Origin: Panax quinquefolius
Lineage: Eukaryota > Streptophyta > Magnoliopsida > Apiales > Araliaceae
Length of the DNA stretch: 64,000 bases
Assembly (NCBI GenBank): GCA_020205615.1
Contig: JAINUW010000633.1
Coordinates: forward strand, 672,760 to 736,759
Direction of reading: 5' to 3'
The position numbers and the translations under genes were made by a program. A model generated the notes under the pieces. The model ran no database searches and was not told the DNA's origin. It saw only the letters and a list, made by a program, of their open reading frames with translations. Positions 9,686 through 21,288 of this stretch are shown here, one piece after another (within the stretch, counting starts at the first letter, position 1; every line of letters begins with the position of its first letter).

Positions 9686-11699
9686 TGTAACAACCCGATA
9701 TTTTCTATATAATTAAATCAGAAATTTTGCGTATAAATTTTTTATTTATTTTAAAGGTGGGAATACGTGCAAGGTAAAGTATATGTATATATGTGATAAA
9801 TAAAATTTTTATTACATGAATAATTTCGTAAAAATTTATTAGAATTATGGAAACCATTATAAATTATATTTTTATAATTAATTTTGTAGTAAAAATATTT
9901 TTATTATTTATTTTCCATGAAAATATGATTATATATTATTTAAATAATATATGAAATGATTATTGGAATTATTATAATAATTATTTTATTATATTAATTT
10001 TAGTTCAGATTATTAAGTTAATTATTTTAACTTAATTGATAGTGCTATATATGCAAGATAAATCGGATATGGAATCCAAACCTTAATTCTGGATTTTGAT
10101 CAAGGAATGAGAATAATAATATTATATTAATTATATTTCAGTGCTATAAATATGTGTTATATGTGTTGACCGATAATGGTTGGTCAATTATGGTATAATA
10201 GTAGAAAACCTAGTATTACTATGCTAAATCCTAATTTGAAACTCAATAACGAGCTTTAGACTATTATGTAATCACGTTAATGTGTCTAATGACAGGTAAT
10301 ATAGAATATAACCCTAATTAGGGAAAACTCTAATTATTAGAAACCTTAATTTCTAAATTAGGAATCCTAACTTCGAAATTATAAACCCTAATTGCTAATT
10401 ATAAACCCTAATCGCTAATTTAGCACGCTTAATGATAATTAGTAAATTGTTAAACCTAATTTGTAAGTTTAAGTAATTGGGAAACCCTAATTTTTTATTT
10501 TTAATAACTTAAATGTCTATTTTTAGCCTTATCAAGAAATCCTTATAAACCAATACACAAAACTTTAGGGTTAAACCCTAAGGGTTTACTAAGTTACCAA
10601 CTTGCCATTAATATTGCTAGGCAAAAGACAATTATGCCCCTTTTCAATTCTTTAATATGTTGCTTGCAAATCTTGATAAAATATGGAGTGGGTGACCAAA
10701 CTAGATACACCATGTGACAAAAATACATACATATTAGCCATTATATCTCAGCCACTTCATTACATTCATCATATATAAGGATCAAGAGAGAGAAAAGTGG
10801 CATTAAAGTCTAATTCATACACAAACACTTAACCTAGACTCTCTCTCTCTCTCTCTAACCCACGATTTATAGTAGCATTTTAGTTCCAAAAGCAAGCCCC
10901 ACTACCTCCATTAACAGATCAGTAGCCAAGAATCAAAAGTTTGTTCATAAAGGTATAAAACCAAAACCTAAAATCTTATCCTTGATCCTTTGTTAGATGT
11001 TAGATTTTTGTGTTACAACATGTTGTTTATAGTGTATATTGATGATCTAGGTTGATAGATGATATATCCATAACATCTATAGGCTCAGATTTGATGTTTT
11101 TCAAAATATGGAAAATATTTTTTTTGTTGTCTGACAACAAATGTCAGATCTCATATCTCAGTGATTGTTAATTATTTTTGTATTTTTAAAGTTGTAGTTG
11201 TTGTATGTTATGAGATCTTGGATCTGGAACTTGAATAAGGTTTAGATCTAGCATAGATTGAAAGTTATTGATGGTCAAAGTCGGTTGACCGACTATGACC
11301 AAGCCATTTTTGGGTAACCCAAAACTTACCCATATGGCTCTGACAGTGAGTTCATGTCCAAAGATCTTGTTATGTTTGTTGATTTTTTTTCTTTTTCTTG
11401 TATCCATGTTGTAGTATGTTACATTAACTGTTGATTCAAGCTTTTAGATCGCCTAAACATCGAACAGGTGGATCATAGTGGACGGTCAAACCAAGCCGAA
11501 CGATCATTAAATACGTTTTCTAGGTAACCTAGAAAACGTATGACCTTGTCTTCTGAAATGGCTTGACCGGCATGTATCTTGATATTGTGATGTTGTTTGA
11601 TCGATTTTATGTAATAGATCTGTTGTCTTGCATGTTGGCTATACACTGAAAGCATTAGATCACTAAAACATCACACTGGTTGCAAGTTGTGGAAGCCCA
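9686..11699 (+). repeat. 3' LTR, truncated by the CACTA at 11700
   Basis: It begins TGTAACAACCCG and matches the 5' LTR from 85 to about 2099 with few changes. The match stops at ggaagccca. In the 5' LTR the next bases are aatatggct; here they are the CACTACAAG terminus of a DNA transposon. About 1.0 kb of the 3' LTR, equivalent to 2100-2137 plus 6141-7126, is missing from the window. Confidence 0.85.
10772..10780 (+). promoter_or_regulatory. LTR TATA box (3' LTR)
   Basis: The same tatataagg and GA-rich context as in the 5' LTR, followed at about 10841-10856 by a longer CT dinucleotide run than in the 5' copy. Confidence 0.55.
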
Positions 11700-12200
11700 C
11701 ACTACAAGAAAATCAGGCTATAGCGACGGTCGGCGACCGTCGCTATAGATAAAAAGACCGTCATTATAGGATATAGCGACGATCGCCGATCGTCGCTATA
11801 GAAGCCGTCATTTGAAACCTATAGTGACAGTCTTTTTTATTATATGCGACGGTCGACCGTCGCCAGAAACTCCACAAAAACGCGGCCAAGGTTTTTACCG
11901 ACGGCCGAAAGTGGATATACCGAATGGCGATGACCGTCGCTATAGAAGATTTGGTGTGAGCTATTCATGATGATCGCCGTGGGTCGTCCAGATAGGTGAG
12001 ATTTGGTTATGATCTATTCGCGACGGCCGCCAACCGTCGCTATAGGTGAGATTTGGCTATGAAGTTATTCACGACGGTCGTGACCGTCGCTATATAGTGA
12101 GATTTCGGTTGTCAGAGATATTGCGACGGTCACGACCGTCGCTATAGTGAGATTGGTTGTGAGATATTGCGATTGATCGCCGACCGTCGCTATAAGTTCC
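11700..12200. repeat. Left terminus and subterminal repeats of CACTA copy 1
   Basis: About eight units of the type gacggtcg...cgaccgtcgctata lie in both orientations, separated by diverged gtgagatttggttatgag spacers. The first, 11718-11748, is a near-perfect 31 bp palindrome with arms ctatagcgacggtcg and cgaccgtcgctatag around one G. Such arrays bind the TNPA-type protein in En/Spm elements. Confidence 0.8.
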
Positions 12201-12539
12201 CAAATTTTTAAAGAAAATCTCGTTTATACAATAATTTTTATTTATTTTTACCGTTAAGAAACATAACCACATTCAACCATCCAATCAATATAACATTTAC
12301 AACTAAAAGAATAAAACAAATAAAGTCTATTAATGTATAATATCATCTAAATATACATAACCATCCAAAAAATCGTTACTATGTATCAAAACAAAGACAT
12401 AACCAACAAAGACATTTAACATATTTTTAGTATCACATCTCACAAATTTTCATCAAAATAAGTGTTACATATAACAAATTTCCAAAGAAGACGTGACATG
12501 TCACAGTCCTCTATAGGATTATTTGATCCGCTAATATCA
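12201..12539. other. AT-rich, no gene seen
   Basis: Low-complexity AT-rich DNA between the subterminal repeats and the TNPA-like gene. It probably contains that gene's 3' end, but I see no further coding signal. Confidence 0.4.
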
Positions 12540-12977
12540 CCATTATCTCCTTCGTGTATCGATCCTACAAATTAATTATCAAGTGAACTTATTAATCCAT
12601 AAAAACATAATGATAGCCCCAAAATTTAAGTATAAGTGAAGTGAGAGAGCAACACCGATTGTTGGATTGAGCATTTGAACTCGATGAATTCTTCATAATT
12701 TGGCCATAATTGATAATAGTTCATCCACTTTCCTTGCAAGATCATCTCCTTTTTCTCGCACCTTTTCAACTCAAATTTTCAATTCTTGATTCTCACGTTG
12801 TACCTCATTATTTGTGTCACGAGGCCCCCAAGTGTTTGTAGTCGTGGCACCAACTCCACCTTGTCAAGTCAACCATGTCGCCTCGGTCCAAGAACTTGTG
12901 TAAGTATATCATTCCGTCTCTGTACTATTGCTTTCACCATTCGATTCTCGAGTCTTCTTTAACTTCAATAATTTTTC
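12540..12977 (-). pseudogene. TNPA-like (Transposase_24 type) protein, C-terminal part, frameshifted
   Basis: A 3' splice site (ttttcacag on the minus strand, ending at 12978) opens an exon that reads KLKKTRES, then a frame change to NDILTQVLGP, the conserved block seen near the end of plant Transposase_24/TNPA-like proteins. It continues with TNTWGPRDTNNEVQREN and a Lys/Glu-rich coiled-coil stretch (KRCEKKE). The frame breaks at least twice; the second CACTA copy (45700-46138) keeps a longer stretch open. A further splice-like site near 12565 may lead into a last short exon. In En/Spm elements the smaller protein binds the subterminal repeats and helps the TNP2-type transposase. Its 5' exons are not resolved. 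Confidence 0.65.
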
Positions 12978-14626
12978 CTGTGAAAATATATAAGGCAAAT
13001 TATACACAACTTAAATATACAAGGCAACTTAAATATACAAGGCATAATAGGTTTTCGTTTCACGTCTCTTCATAATAAGATAAAGAAAATAATAAGAAAT
13101 AGGATAAGAAATGTCAGAAATGACATTACGAATATTACTTAATATTATTTATCAGATTTGGACTACATAAATTTGGAGCTTATGAGAGTAACATATATAT
13201 TCGTTTCATTGTGATATTGGTGAGTTATATGAAAGCAGAAAAAACATCGAAAGGTGCTATCAGATATTACGAAGCTATCTCACGATCTTTTCCAAAGTGA
13301 AGAAGTAACAACCCTTCGCAAATCGCTGCAAAATGAAAGTTGCGCTTTTCTCTTTCACTAAGAACGTAGGTGACTTCATCCAATAATGTGTGTATATTGC
13401 TACACATCGCTTTTCTTCATGAAGTTTGACCATTTTAATGGGGTTTCTTTTTTGGTCAAAATATCTAGTTAAGTTCAGTTAGATTTGAACAACATCCAGA
13501 CTCTGCTCAACCTAGGTCATCTGCTGAGAACAACAAGATATTGCATGCTCAAGTTACAGAGCAGAAAATCGAGCCTTTTTTGGATGTGATTGAGGAAGGG
13601 GATGGTGGAGGGAAGTCCATTTCGATGTGCCAATGTAACGTGATCCAAAAAAAAGGAGGTCTGCCGGTAGCAACACAAAGTAGGGGAGGAGGGAGGAGGG
13701 AGGGGGGAGGGGGGGTAGGGAGAAGCATTCAAGGATTAAACCTCCTACAAAAAAAATTAGACAATCTCATATATCGAGTATTACATTCTCATTTTATGAA
13801 AGACTTTCTTGTGTTATTACACCGGATCATTTGGTCAAAGTTGTTTTTAATTATAGAGAATCGTAACAAATAATCTGACTTGTGCTTCATTATCGGGTCA
13901 TAATGATTATAACTTACCCTAAACTATTTATAATGAGAGATATCAAGACAAATAATGGTACTTAACGTGTGCTTTTTACTTAGTAACGATAGTAACATAC
14001 CTTAAAGTATGTATAATGTAGATAATAGTGAGGTATATTGGTAACTATACCAAGACATCTTCATATTTTAACGTCCTTATATATATGTATGTATTGGTAG
14101 GTATTTTACATCCTTATATTTCATTTGATAAATTTACTTTATGTGGAAGTTTTAGTTTGCTAACATTAGTCTCATAATTTTTAGGGTAAACTTTTTTATT
14201 CTCCTATTACTTATTGGAGAAAATTCATTACAACTAGCAAAATAATGTGAAGTTCAAAGAAATGTGGTTACATATAGCATCTGCTCGGTAGAGAATCGAT
14301 AATGTTGTGCCCATCTAGCTATTTTCGTGTTTTATGTATACAAGTGTTGTAACTTGTAGTGATACTCGATATTCTTATTGCCTTCGCCACTTCCCACCCT
14401 TCCCTTTTCCCGAGGAAAGTAGAAGAATTAATCAAATTCACAATGTACGATAGCCTAATGTGTGATACCGCTTATGGGGTAATTTCTAAGGAAATAAATG
14501 TAAATTGAAATTACCTTTTCAGCAATTTCTCAAGTATATATCATTGTCAAGAGAAAATTAAAAAAGAATAACGAATGCAAAGTATGACATCATTTCTTAT
14601 ATCATTTTTCTTCTTTCTGAGGTGTC
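12978..14626. other. Gene-poor stretch between TNPA-like exon and TBC fragment
   Basis: This may hold introns and 5' exons of the TNPA-like gene and upstream sequence taken with the TBC fragment. A short tandem duplicate of aatatacaaggcaactta-like words lies near 13012-13042, and a G-rich tract near 13683. Open frames at 13541-13873 are produced by the G-rich tract and match nothing I know. Confidence 0.4.
13683..13720 (+). repeat. G-tract with G-quadruplex potential, copy 1
   Basis: At least six runs of three or more G with one- or two-base spacers lie in 38 bp. This easily meets the usual quadruplex pattern on the plus strand. The sequence around it is very AT-rich. Confidence 0.7.
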
Positions 14627-15276
14627 ATGGACATTGAGGTAGTGCTCTTTGATACTAATATAGTAAATGATGGTAAGAGTATAGAAAGTGAAGTCATCTC
14701 TCCAGAACCTTTTTTAACATGGAAACTAGAATTAGAGTTCCTCGTTCATGGGGGAGTGCCAAGGGATCTCAGAGGAGAGGTACATTTTTACATTCCCGAA
14801 TATCCGATTTTGGTAGGATTATATGAGCAGGAAACAATTTCCTATTTGTAACCTTGTTGTTGCAGGTATGTCAAGCCTTTGTTGGTGTGAGAACACGTCG
14901 GGTGGAGAGGTACTACCGATTTATTGGATTCGAGGTGGCTATGGCGGGGAGCGTAATAAATCTCTATCGCATAATGGTACTAAAGGACAAAATGGAGATG
15001 CATTTGGTGTTTATGAAAATGGAGAAAGCAGATTGAGAAGGTCATTAGATGCATGGGGCTTGGACTTTATCGTTCAATCTTTTGATTAGTAGGTGCTACT
15101 TCTTTTACTTCCGGTTGTAATATGGTTTTCTCCCGGACTAATCGATATATTTTCTTACGCAGGATCCGCCTCGAACTTTTCCAGTCATCCTGCATTAGAT
15201 GAGGGTGGTAGAAATTCCTTAAGGCGTGTACTTATAGCTTATGCTCGATATAACCCCTCTCGTTGGGTATTGTCAG
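14627..15276 (+). pseudogene. Captured TBC-domain (RabGAP) gene fragment, three exons, copy 1
   Basis: Exon 1 (14627-14779) ends ELEFLVHGGVPRDLRGE. Exon 2 (14866-15040) reads QAFVGVRTRRVERYY and, after frame changes, NGDAFGVYE. Exon 3 (15164-15276) reads PPRTFP and then, one frame over, HPALDEGGRNSLRRVL and AYARYNPS. Introns 14780-14865 and 15041-15163 keep GT and AG ends. This is the N-terminal half of the TBC domain of a plant Rab GTPase-activating protein, reaching both the arginine-finger region (RTFP) and the start of the glutamine-finger motif (GYCQ, out of frame here). The expected Trp of the LRGE(L/V)WQAF motif is Cys. The remaining domain is absent. It lies antisense to the transposase genes, so it is passenger sequence. 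Confidence 0.88.
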
Positions 15277-17472
15277 TGGCTGGAGTGTCAAACAATTCTA
15301 GGCTTAGTACTTGCAATTGAGTCACGTTATGTGATAGGGAATTTGGTTGTCTTCGCTATAAATTAGGGGTCAAGTGTAATTTTTACTACTGCTTATGTTT
15401 GGTATTTCTTCATTAGCAATTTTTTTAATCTAGATTGGAATCAAACCTTCACTTGCAATTTCGCTCCTTGGTATTAATTTAGTACTTTTGACAATATCGC
15501 ATTTCGTAACCAAATTTTAGGTTTGATAACTCCGAAGTTATATAATTATGCCATAAAGCGCCGCTTTGTTGAACTTATATTTGGATTTTTTTCTCATTGA
15601 AATCATATTTTCAACCGCTTTGATTTGAAAGACTCGCTTAAAATGGATATTGGTATCTTAACTCGAAATTGATTGATTTGTAACTTGTGAGGACCAAGAG
15701 AAAACTAATAGTCATTGTTAAGATAATTAGATGTGACCTAGTGCAAAAGCCTCTTACAAGAGGAAAGGAAAACAATAGAAACCGGTATTCTTCTACAAAC
15801 CAAAATGACCTCATCACTCGACCGACTAATCAAGAACCATGATTAGTTATAGTTTAAACTATGATGAAAATGATTCCAAAACTATATAGGATGTTGTATA
15901 GAAGTATAAATACATATACTACTATAGCAATTAAGTTAATTGTATAATGAAAAATTGCTATCACTCGCCGGTTTTCAATTACCTAGTAAAGTAAAGTAGG
16001 GAAAAGATCCAAAACAATGAAATCCATAATAGAATGATATTTTAATTATTTAAGAACACGTAATTGATCATATATATACCTGAAAATATAGCGTAAAACC
16101 CAAAGAAACAACCTAATCAAGTCGCAATGCAAAAGTAAATCGGGAAAATGAGAAGAAAAAGAAAAGAAAACAATAGAACGAGAGCATCTTGGTGAAATTG
16201 ATCAATGCGAGATAGATAGAAGATTAACACACGTCAAGGACCTGAAAATGCAAGTGACGCTTAATGGACGATCACGTCTTAATTGTAATCTCTAGGGACC
16301 TGTGAGCAAGGCAATCAATACATGTGGTGACAAAGAAAGAAAAAGAAATATAAAGCTCCACGAGACACTTCTCCAAAGAAAATATAACTAGCTATTTAAT
16401 CATAATGATGTTTAAAGCTAAGAAATTAAAATAAATAGCCATTGAGATGATTATTAGTATGTTGCCAACTCCATGTCCATGTGCATTCTCATCTATGTAA
16501 TGTAAGCACGTTATGTTTTCAAACAGATCGAAAAAGAATTTTGATATATACCAAAAGTTGTTTAGCTTTTTAAGCCCTTTTCTCGATCGAAACCTTTTAC
16601 ATGAAATCTTGTATCTTTATATTCATGTAAATGAATGCTCTAAAACAAACTCACACACATACTGTGGATAAAGAGTTAAAAAAAACCCATTGTTTGAGGA
16701 TTGATAAACACGTACTCACATTCGAGGATGCTCCCCAGAAATTGAGTTATCACTTGAGTGTGGGATCAGATATGCATATCTCGCCGATCAATCTCTTTAT
16801 TATTTATTTGGTACTACAAATAAAACAAAAATAGTTCATAATTAATAATAATACTCTATTTATAAAAGTCTAATACATGATTAACGATAAAAATATTGAA
16901 ATGACATCAAATATTACCAATTCACTTCTTTTTTGAATTGATTTAGTGCCCAATGTATGACCTACCAACAATTTTTTTCCGATTTTCACAATTTTTGTTG
17001 CTATATCCCGCATTGTATGTATTTATAAATTAATAATAATATATAACAATAAGTAAGAATTGATAATACATAAATTAGAATAAACACAACCTGCGTGCAT
17101 TATCGGGTTAGCCAATAATCAACCAACGCAAACCCATTGATTAGGATTTACTCGATCATTGTTGATAGTATTTGTTATCGATTTGGCACTACCACCGAGC
17201 ACAAAATTATTACTCTTTTAAGTTGATAGTAGTCCATTTAATTTCCAGTTTAGTCTAATTTGATCTTCAAATCTACTTACATTGAAATGTTGACAAAGAA
17301 GTGTGTTTAAAACACTAATAAGATGATGTCGAAAACAAAGTAAAAGCTAATAGTACAAGGAGCACCAAGATATAATATCAAAAACGGATCTATCAAAGTG
17401 TAACGGTTTCTCTTTTGGAGAAAATGGACAAAGTGTAAAAAACAGATCTATCAATTGTGATGTTTATCCTCT
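15277..17472. other. No gene recognised; AT-rich interior of CACTA copy 1
   Basis: Possible intron or flank taken with the TBC fragment, then unassigned AT-rich sequence. Open frames here are short and match no family I recognise. Confidence 0.4.
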
Positions 17473-20400
17473 TCATTCTTCGTCATCTTCATTTTCCTCA
17501 CTATCACTCTCCTCTTCATCTTCGAGACCCTCATCTTCTCCTTCATCTTCGTCTTCGTCTTCATCTTCGTCTCCATTCTCATCTTCATTTTCATCAACAA
17601 TATGTTCAATCATTCGCCTTTTGAAACGAGATGTATCAATTTGAGATCCTAGTTTTCACTTACTTTTAGGTCTTTTTCGTCCATTTTCAACTAATTCAAA
17701 GATCAACGTCATTCCTAACCCAATTTATGTTTTCAATATCAACTTTCAGAATCGGAGTGATGAATTCTTCATTGGTATTGGGTAAATCGTCACTATCGTA
17801 ATCTACTTCAAAGATCTTCACATAAATCTCTCTATTTGTTTCAGATAACCACACGCCAATTGTTATCCCTTTGATCATCAACATAAAATATTTGTTGAAC
17901 CCGAGCAGCATTACAAAGGGCTCATCGGTTGAACCAAACTTTTGATGATTTATGTGAAGCCATAGTCATCGATTTGACCTCTATCTATCACGTGCTAAAC
18001 CGTCATACCACTTACATTTGAATAGAACAACTTTGCTGGATCCATAATAATCTAATTCAACAACATCTTCCAAAATACCAAAGTATTCAACTACATCTTC
18101 CTTAGGATTTCGATCTCTCAGCAGATGAATATCCACGAGTAGTTGCTACCACATATACCCCACTATTCTCGCTTCTCCTCTTACTCTCACAACTTGTCGA
18201 ATGGAATCGATACCCATTTACCAAATAACCATCTCCTCTCATGCCTATCAAATTTGGGCCAAATGCAAGAGCTTGAACTTCCTTTGAAGCATCGTTATTC
18301 ATAGTTGCCATCTACAAAATGGTAGCGATATAAGCAAATTCCATCCATTTATTATTAATAACCATTACAAAATTTTGCATAAAATTACGCTCAAATAATG
18401 TAGTACTTACATAATTCTTAAACCATTCAGAAATTCCTTTTTCTTAGCATCACAATTTCTCTCAAGGCGGTTTTTTGCTTACGCTTTCCACGTCCGCAAC
18501 ATATATGAATCTTGCCAAATACTACAAATAAATAAACAAATTAAACAAATTTTTTTTGTCATAGCTAATTGGCTAACATAAGTTATTAATATTTCTAACA
18601 ATAAATGTCATTCTTTATTTACTCACCTTAGATACGACTCAACCTCTCGACAATTAAATAGCACATACAGTGTGCACTCTTGACATCATCGCTACATAGA
18701 GTACAAACTTTTGGGACATTAAGAAATCGACCTATGTTTCTAAATACGAGAGAATCTCTTTTCCTTGTTCATATCCAAATTTCATTTCTTCCAACTCGCT
18801 TCCACGCAAAGATTGTTTTGACTCAAATATCTTGAGCAAAATGTAACACATTCTTCAAAGAATATACCCTTCTACAATCAATTCTTCCGGACGACTTCTA
18901 TTGCGAATATACCCTTTTAACTTGCCCATGTATCTTTCAAAAGCCCACATTTGTCTATATTTAACATTTCCACTATCTTATCTTCTTCAAATGAGGTGGA
19001 CACACAAATGTACCATTATATCAAAGAAAGTAGGAGGAAACACCATCTCAAGCTTGCAAAGTATTAACGGAATTTTTTTTGTTCAACTGCTCATAATCTT
19101 CCGATGTGTTATAGTTGGAACATAATCAAGTCAAGTAGTTACAAAGTTCAATTATTGTTGAAAGCGTATATGTTCTAGGCAAGTTTCAGACATCGATTGC
19201 TATTGGAAGTAATTATTGATTAAAATATGGCAATCATGACTTTTAAGACCCGAGATCTTGCCCCTTCAAATTGATGCAACGTGAAATATTTGAAGCATAT
19301 CCATCGTGTACCTTAACATTTTTCAACACTTGCAAGAAATCATGTCTTTCTTTCTTAGACATCGAGTAGCTTGCAAATTGCAAAAAAGGTACTTTGAATC
19401 GCTTGCTTGCATGCGGGTATCGATGGAGCTCTCTTCTTATACCCATTGTCATCAAGTCCAATCGTGCTTTTAAATTATCTTTTGACTTTCCTTGCACACT
19501 CAACAATGTCCCAATCAAAGCTATCACAAATGTTTTTGGCAATGTGCATTCCATCTAGATCAGGGCGCAACAAAAGGTTCCGCCTAATATGGCAATTCAA
19601 AGAAAATAGATTTCTTCCTCCAATTATGTTTTGAGTCATGGGGAATGGTCTTCGTGCTAGTGGGTGTCTTTCCAAAAGTGACATTAATAGCATTAACTTG
19701 TTCAAGAATATCAAACTCGATGGCACCACCGAGCTTCACTATGGTCACATTCTCCGTTAAATCTTCGCAGTATCAAACCTATAACTATGACCGACTCCGT
19801 AAAACAACGATGCCCGATATAACATTCCTTACTTTGCAATCTACAAGAACGAGTGTTCATTTGACATGATGGACAAGTTTAACTTACCTTTAGTACTCCA
19901 ACCGCATAACATAGCAAGAGTCGGAAAATCACTAATTGTCCACAACAAAGGTCGCACGATTTGGAACTTTTGTACCGTTAGATGATCATAACGCTTTCAA
20001 CCCCATTACTCCATAAGTATCTTCAACTCCTCAATTAAAGGTTGTATATACACGCCAATATCATTACATGGAGAGTTTGGACCAGTATTAACAAAGGCAT
20101 GATAAAATACTCCCGCTTCATACACATCCATGGTGGTAAGTTATATATAACAATTGTCACCGCCATATACTATACTTGTGACCCATGGGTAAAGGGACTC
20201 ATGCCATCGATTGGACAAATCCGAGTCTTACATTTCGATGTTCTTGAGAGAATGTAGGGTACATTGTATCCAAATGCTTCCAAGTCAGCAGAGTCACCGG
20301 ATGACGATTCACTCCATCTTTCCATCACTTTACATGATGCCACATCATGTATTTTGCGCTTTACTGTATATAAATAGCCTCGCAATCTCTAATTAACGCT

Positions 20401-21180
20401 AAATAACGAATTGCTTCACGCCTACTTTGCTCCTCTTCGCTTTTTTGTATCTATTTGTGTCTTCTCTCGACACAACCATCTTGGCCCGCTTCCATCTCGA
20501 TGATTTGCAAACCGTATAAGACTCTAATTTTTCATTCTCCTCCAAAAGAGCATACAATCATTCTCGCATGCATCAATCTTCTCATAACCAAACCCTAAAT
20601 TTCCAACCATTTTCTTCATTTCATAAAAATTATCGTGCAAGTTTGCAAATGATGGAAATGATGACTTGAACTTACTTGAGCAATCCATCAAAAGGACACA
20701 TCACCATTTGCTAACATTTTTATGATTGAAAAGCCATACAACGAATGAAAGGATCTGCCTCATTTTCACATCCAGATATAAAGGTTGATTGGCCCTCACA
20801 TGTACTACTTTGGTATTTTGAAGCTTCAAATTACCTAATCTACACCGTGATCCCTAAATATATCATTTACCATCTCGTGCATACGATGCTCATCTTCGGA
20901 TTGTGATGGTTCTTCGTGAACATCATCATTACTCACATCCCCGATAATCACATCTTCCCTCGATGCACCCAATTTGTAGCCAAACATAAATCCATCACAA
21001 ATCAAATGTTCATTTAATAGTAGCTCTAACTGCATCTACCATTTTTACAATTCTTACATGGGCAAGGAATTCTTCCTGCTACCATGCCCAATTTTTTTCA
21101 AACCAAAGTCCGTAAATATCTCTATGCCTCGCAAGATATTCTCTAGAATATCTTCGTAATTCCATCCACATCTTATCCAT
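17473..21180 (-). pseudogene. CACTA transposase, TNP2 type, copy 1 (frameshifted)
   Basis: The frame starts MDKMWMELRRYSREYL at 21180, a typical transposase-associated N-terminus, followed by HLICDGFM (about 21000). Further along the minus strand come GYEKIDA-type sequence (about 20590, clearer in copy 2), LLWTISDFPTLAMLCGWSTK (about 19950-19890), RPDLDGMHIAKNICDS (about 19560), GKSKDNLKARLDL, and DGYASNISRCINLKG (about 19300-19250). A DUF4218 region (DIMVHLCVH, GKLKGYIRNRSRPEE-like, about 19020-18880), a C-terminal DUF4216-like region (NGYRFHS, NSGVYVVATTRGYSSAE, about 18250-18110) and a long Asp/Glu tail to the TGA at 17473-17475 complete it. This is the main catalytic protein of CACTA elements, a DDE-type transposase of the PF02992 family. 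Introns and frameshifts break the frame many times. The domain order is complete, so it is either recently dead or disrupted by sequencing error. Confidence 0.88.
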
Positions 21181-21241
21181 AATATTATGTCCCTAAATCA
21201 AATTGAACAACCATCGTAATGATATCACAGATAGAAATCTA

Positions 21242-21288
21242 TCATAATTAATTATGATAATTAATTATCATAATTAAGTACCTTGAAT
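21242..21288. repeat. AT palindrome upstream of the transposase start
   Basis: Alternating atcataattaatt and aattaattatgat words make overlapping inverted repeats, and this is conserved in copy 2 near 54423-54463. It could form a hairpin or cruciform. Confidence 0.6.

Larger units (their letters stand above)
85..11699 (+). mobile_element. Ty3/gypsy LTR retrotransposon with gag only, truncated at its 3' end
   Basis: The two LTRs begin TATAACAACCCG (85) and TGTAACAACCCG (9686) and are collinear for about 2.0 kb. A primer-binding site follows the 5' LTR, and a purine-rich tract ends one base before the 3' LTR. The internal part (7127-9685) is only about 2.56 kb. It holds broken gag-type reading frames with zinc knuckles; I see no protease, reverse transcriptase, RNase H or integrase. 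This matches the class of non-autonomous elements known as TR-GAG, though an internal deletion of a complete element would look the same. Two CACTA elements interrupt it: one inside the 5' LTR at 2138-6140, and one abutting and truncating the 3' LTR at 11700. Confidence 0.85.

Noticed and set aside
13541..13873. 110-codon open frame around the G-tract
   Set aside because: The Gly/Arg stretch comes from the G run, the frame is not kept in copy 2, and no family is recognised.
17476..17600. CT-rich stretch (cttcatcttcgtc...) as a simple repeat
   Set aside because: On the minus strand it encodes the Asp/Glu-rich C-terminal tail in frame with a stop, in both CACTA copies, so it belongs to the transposase gene.
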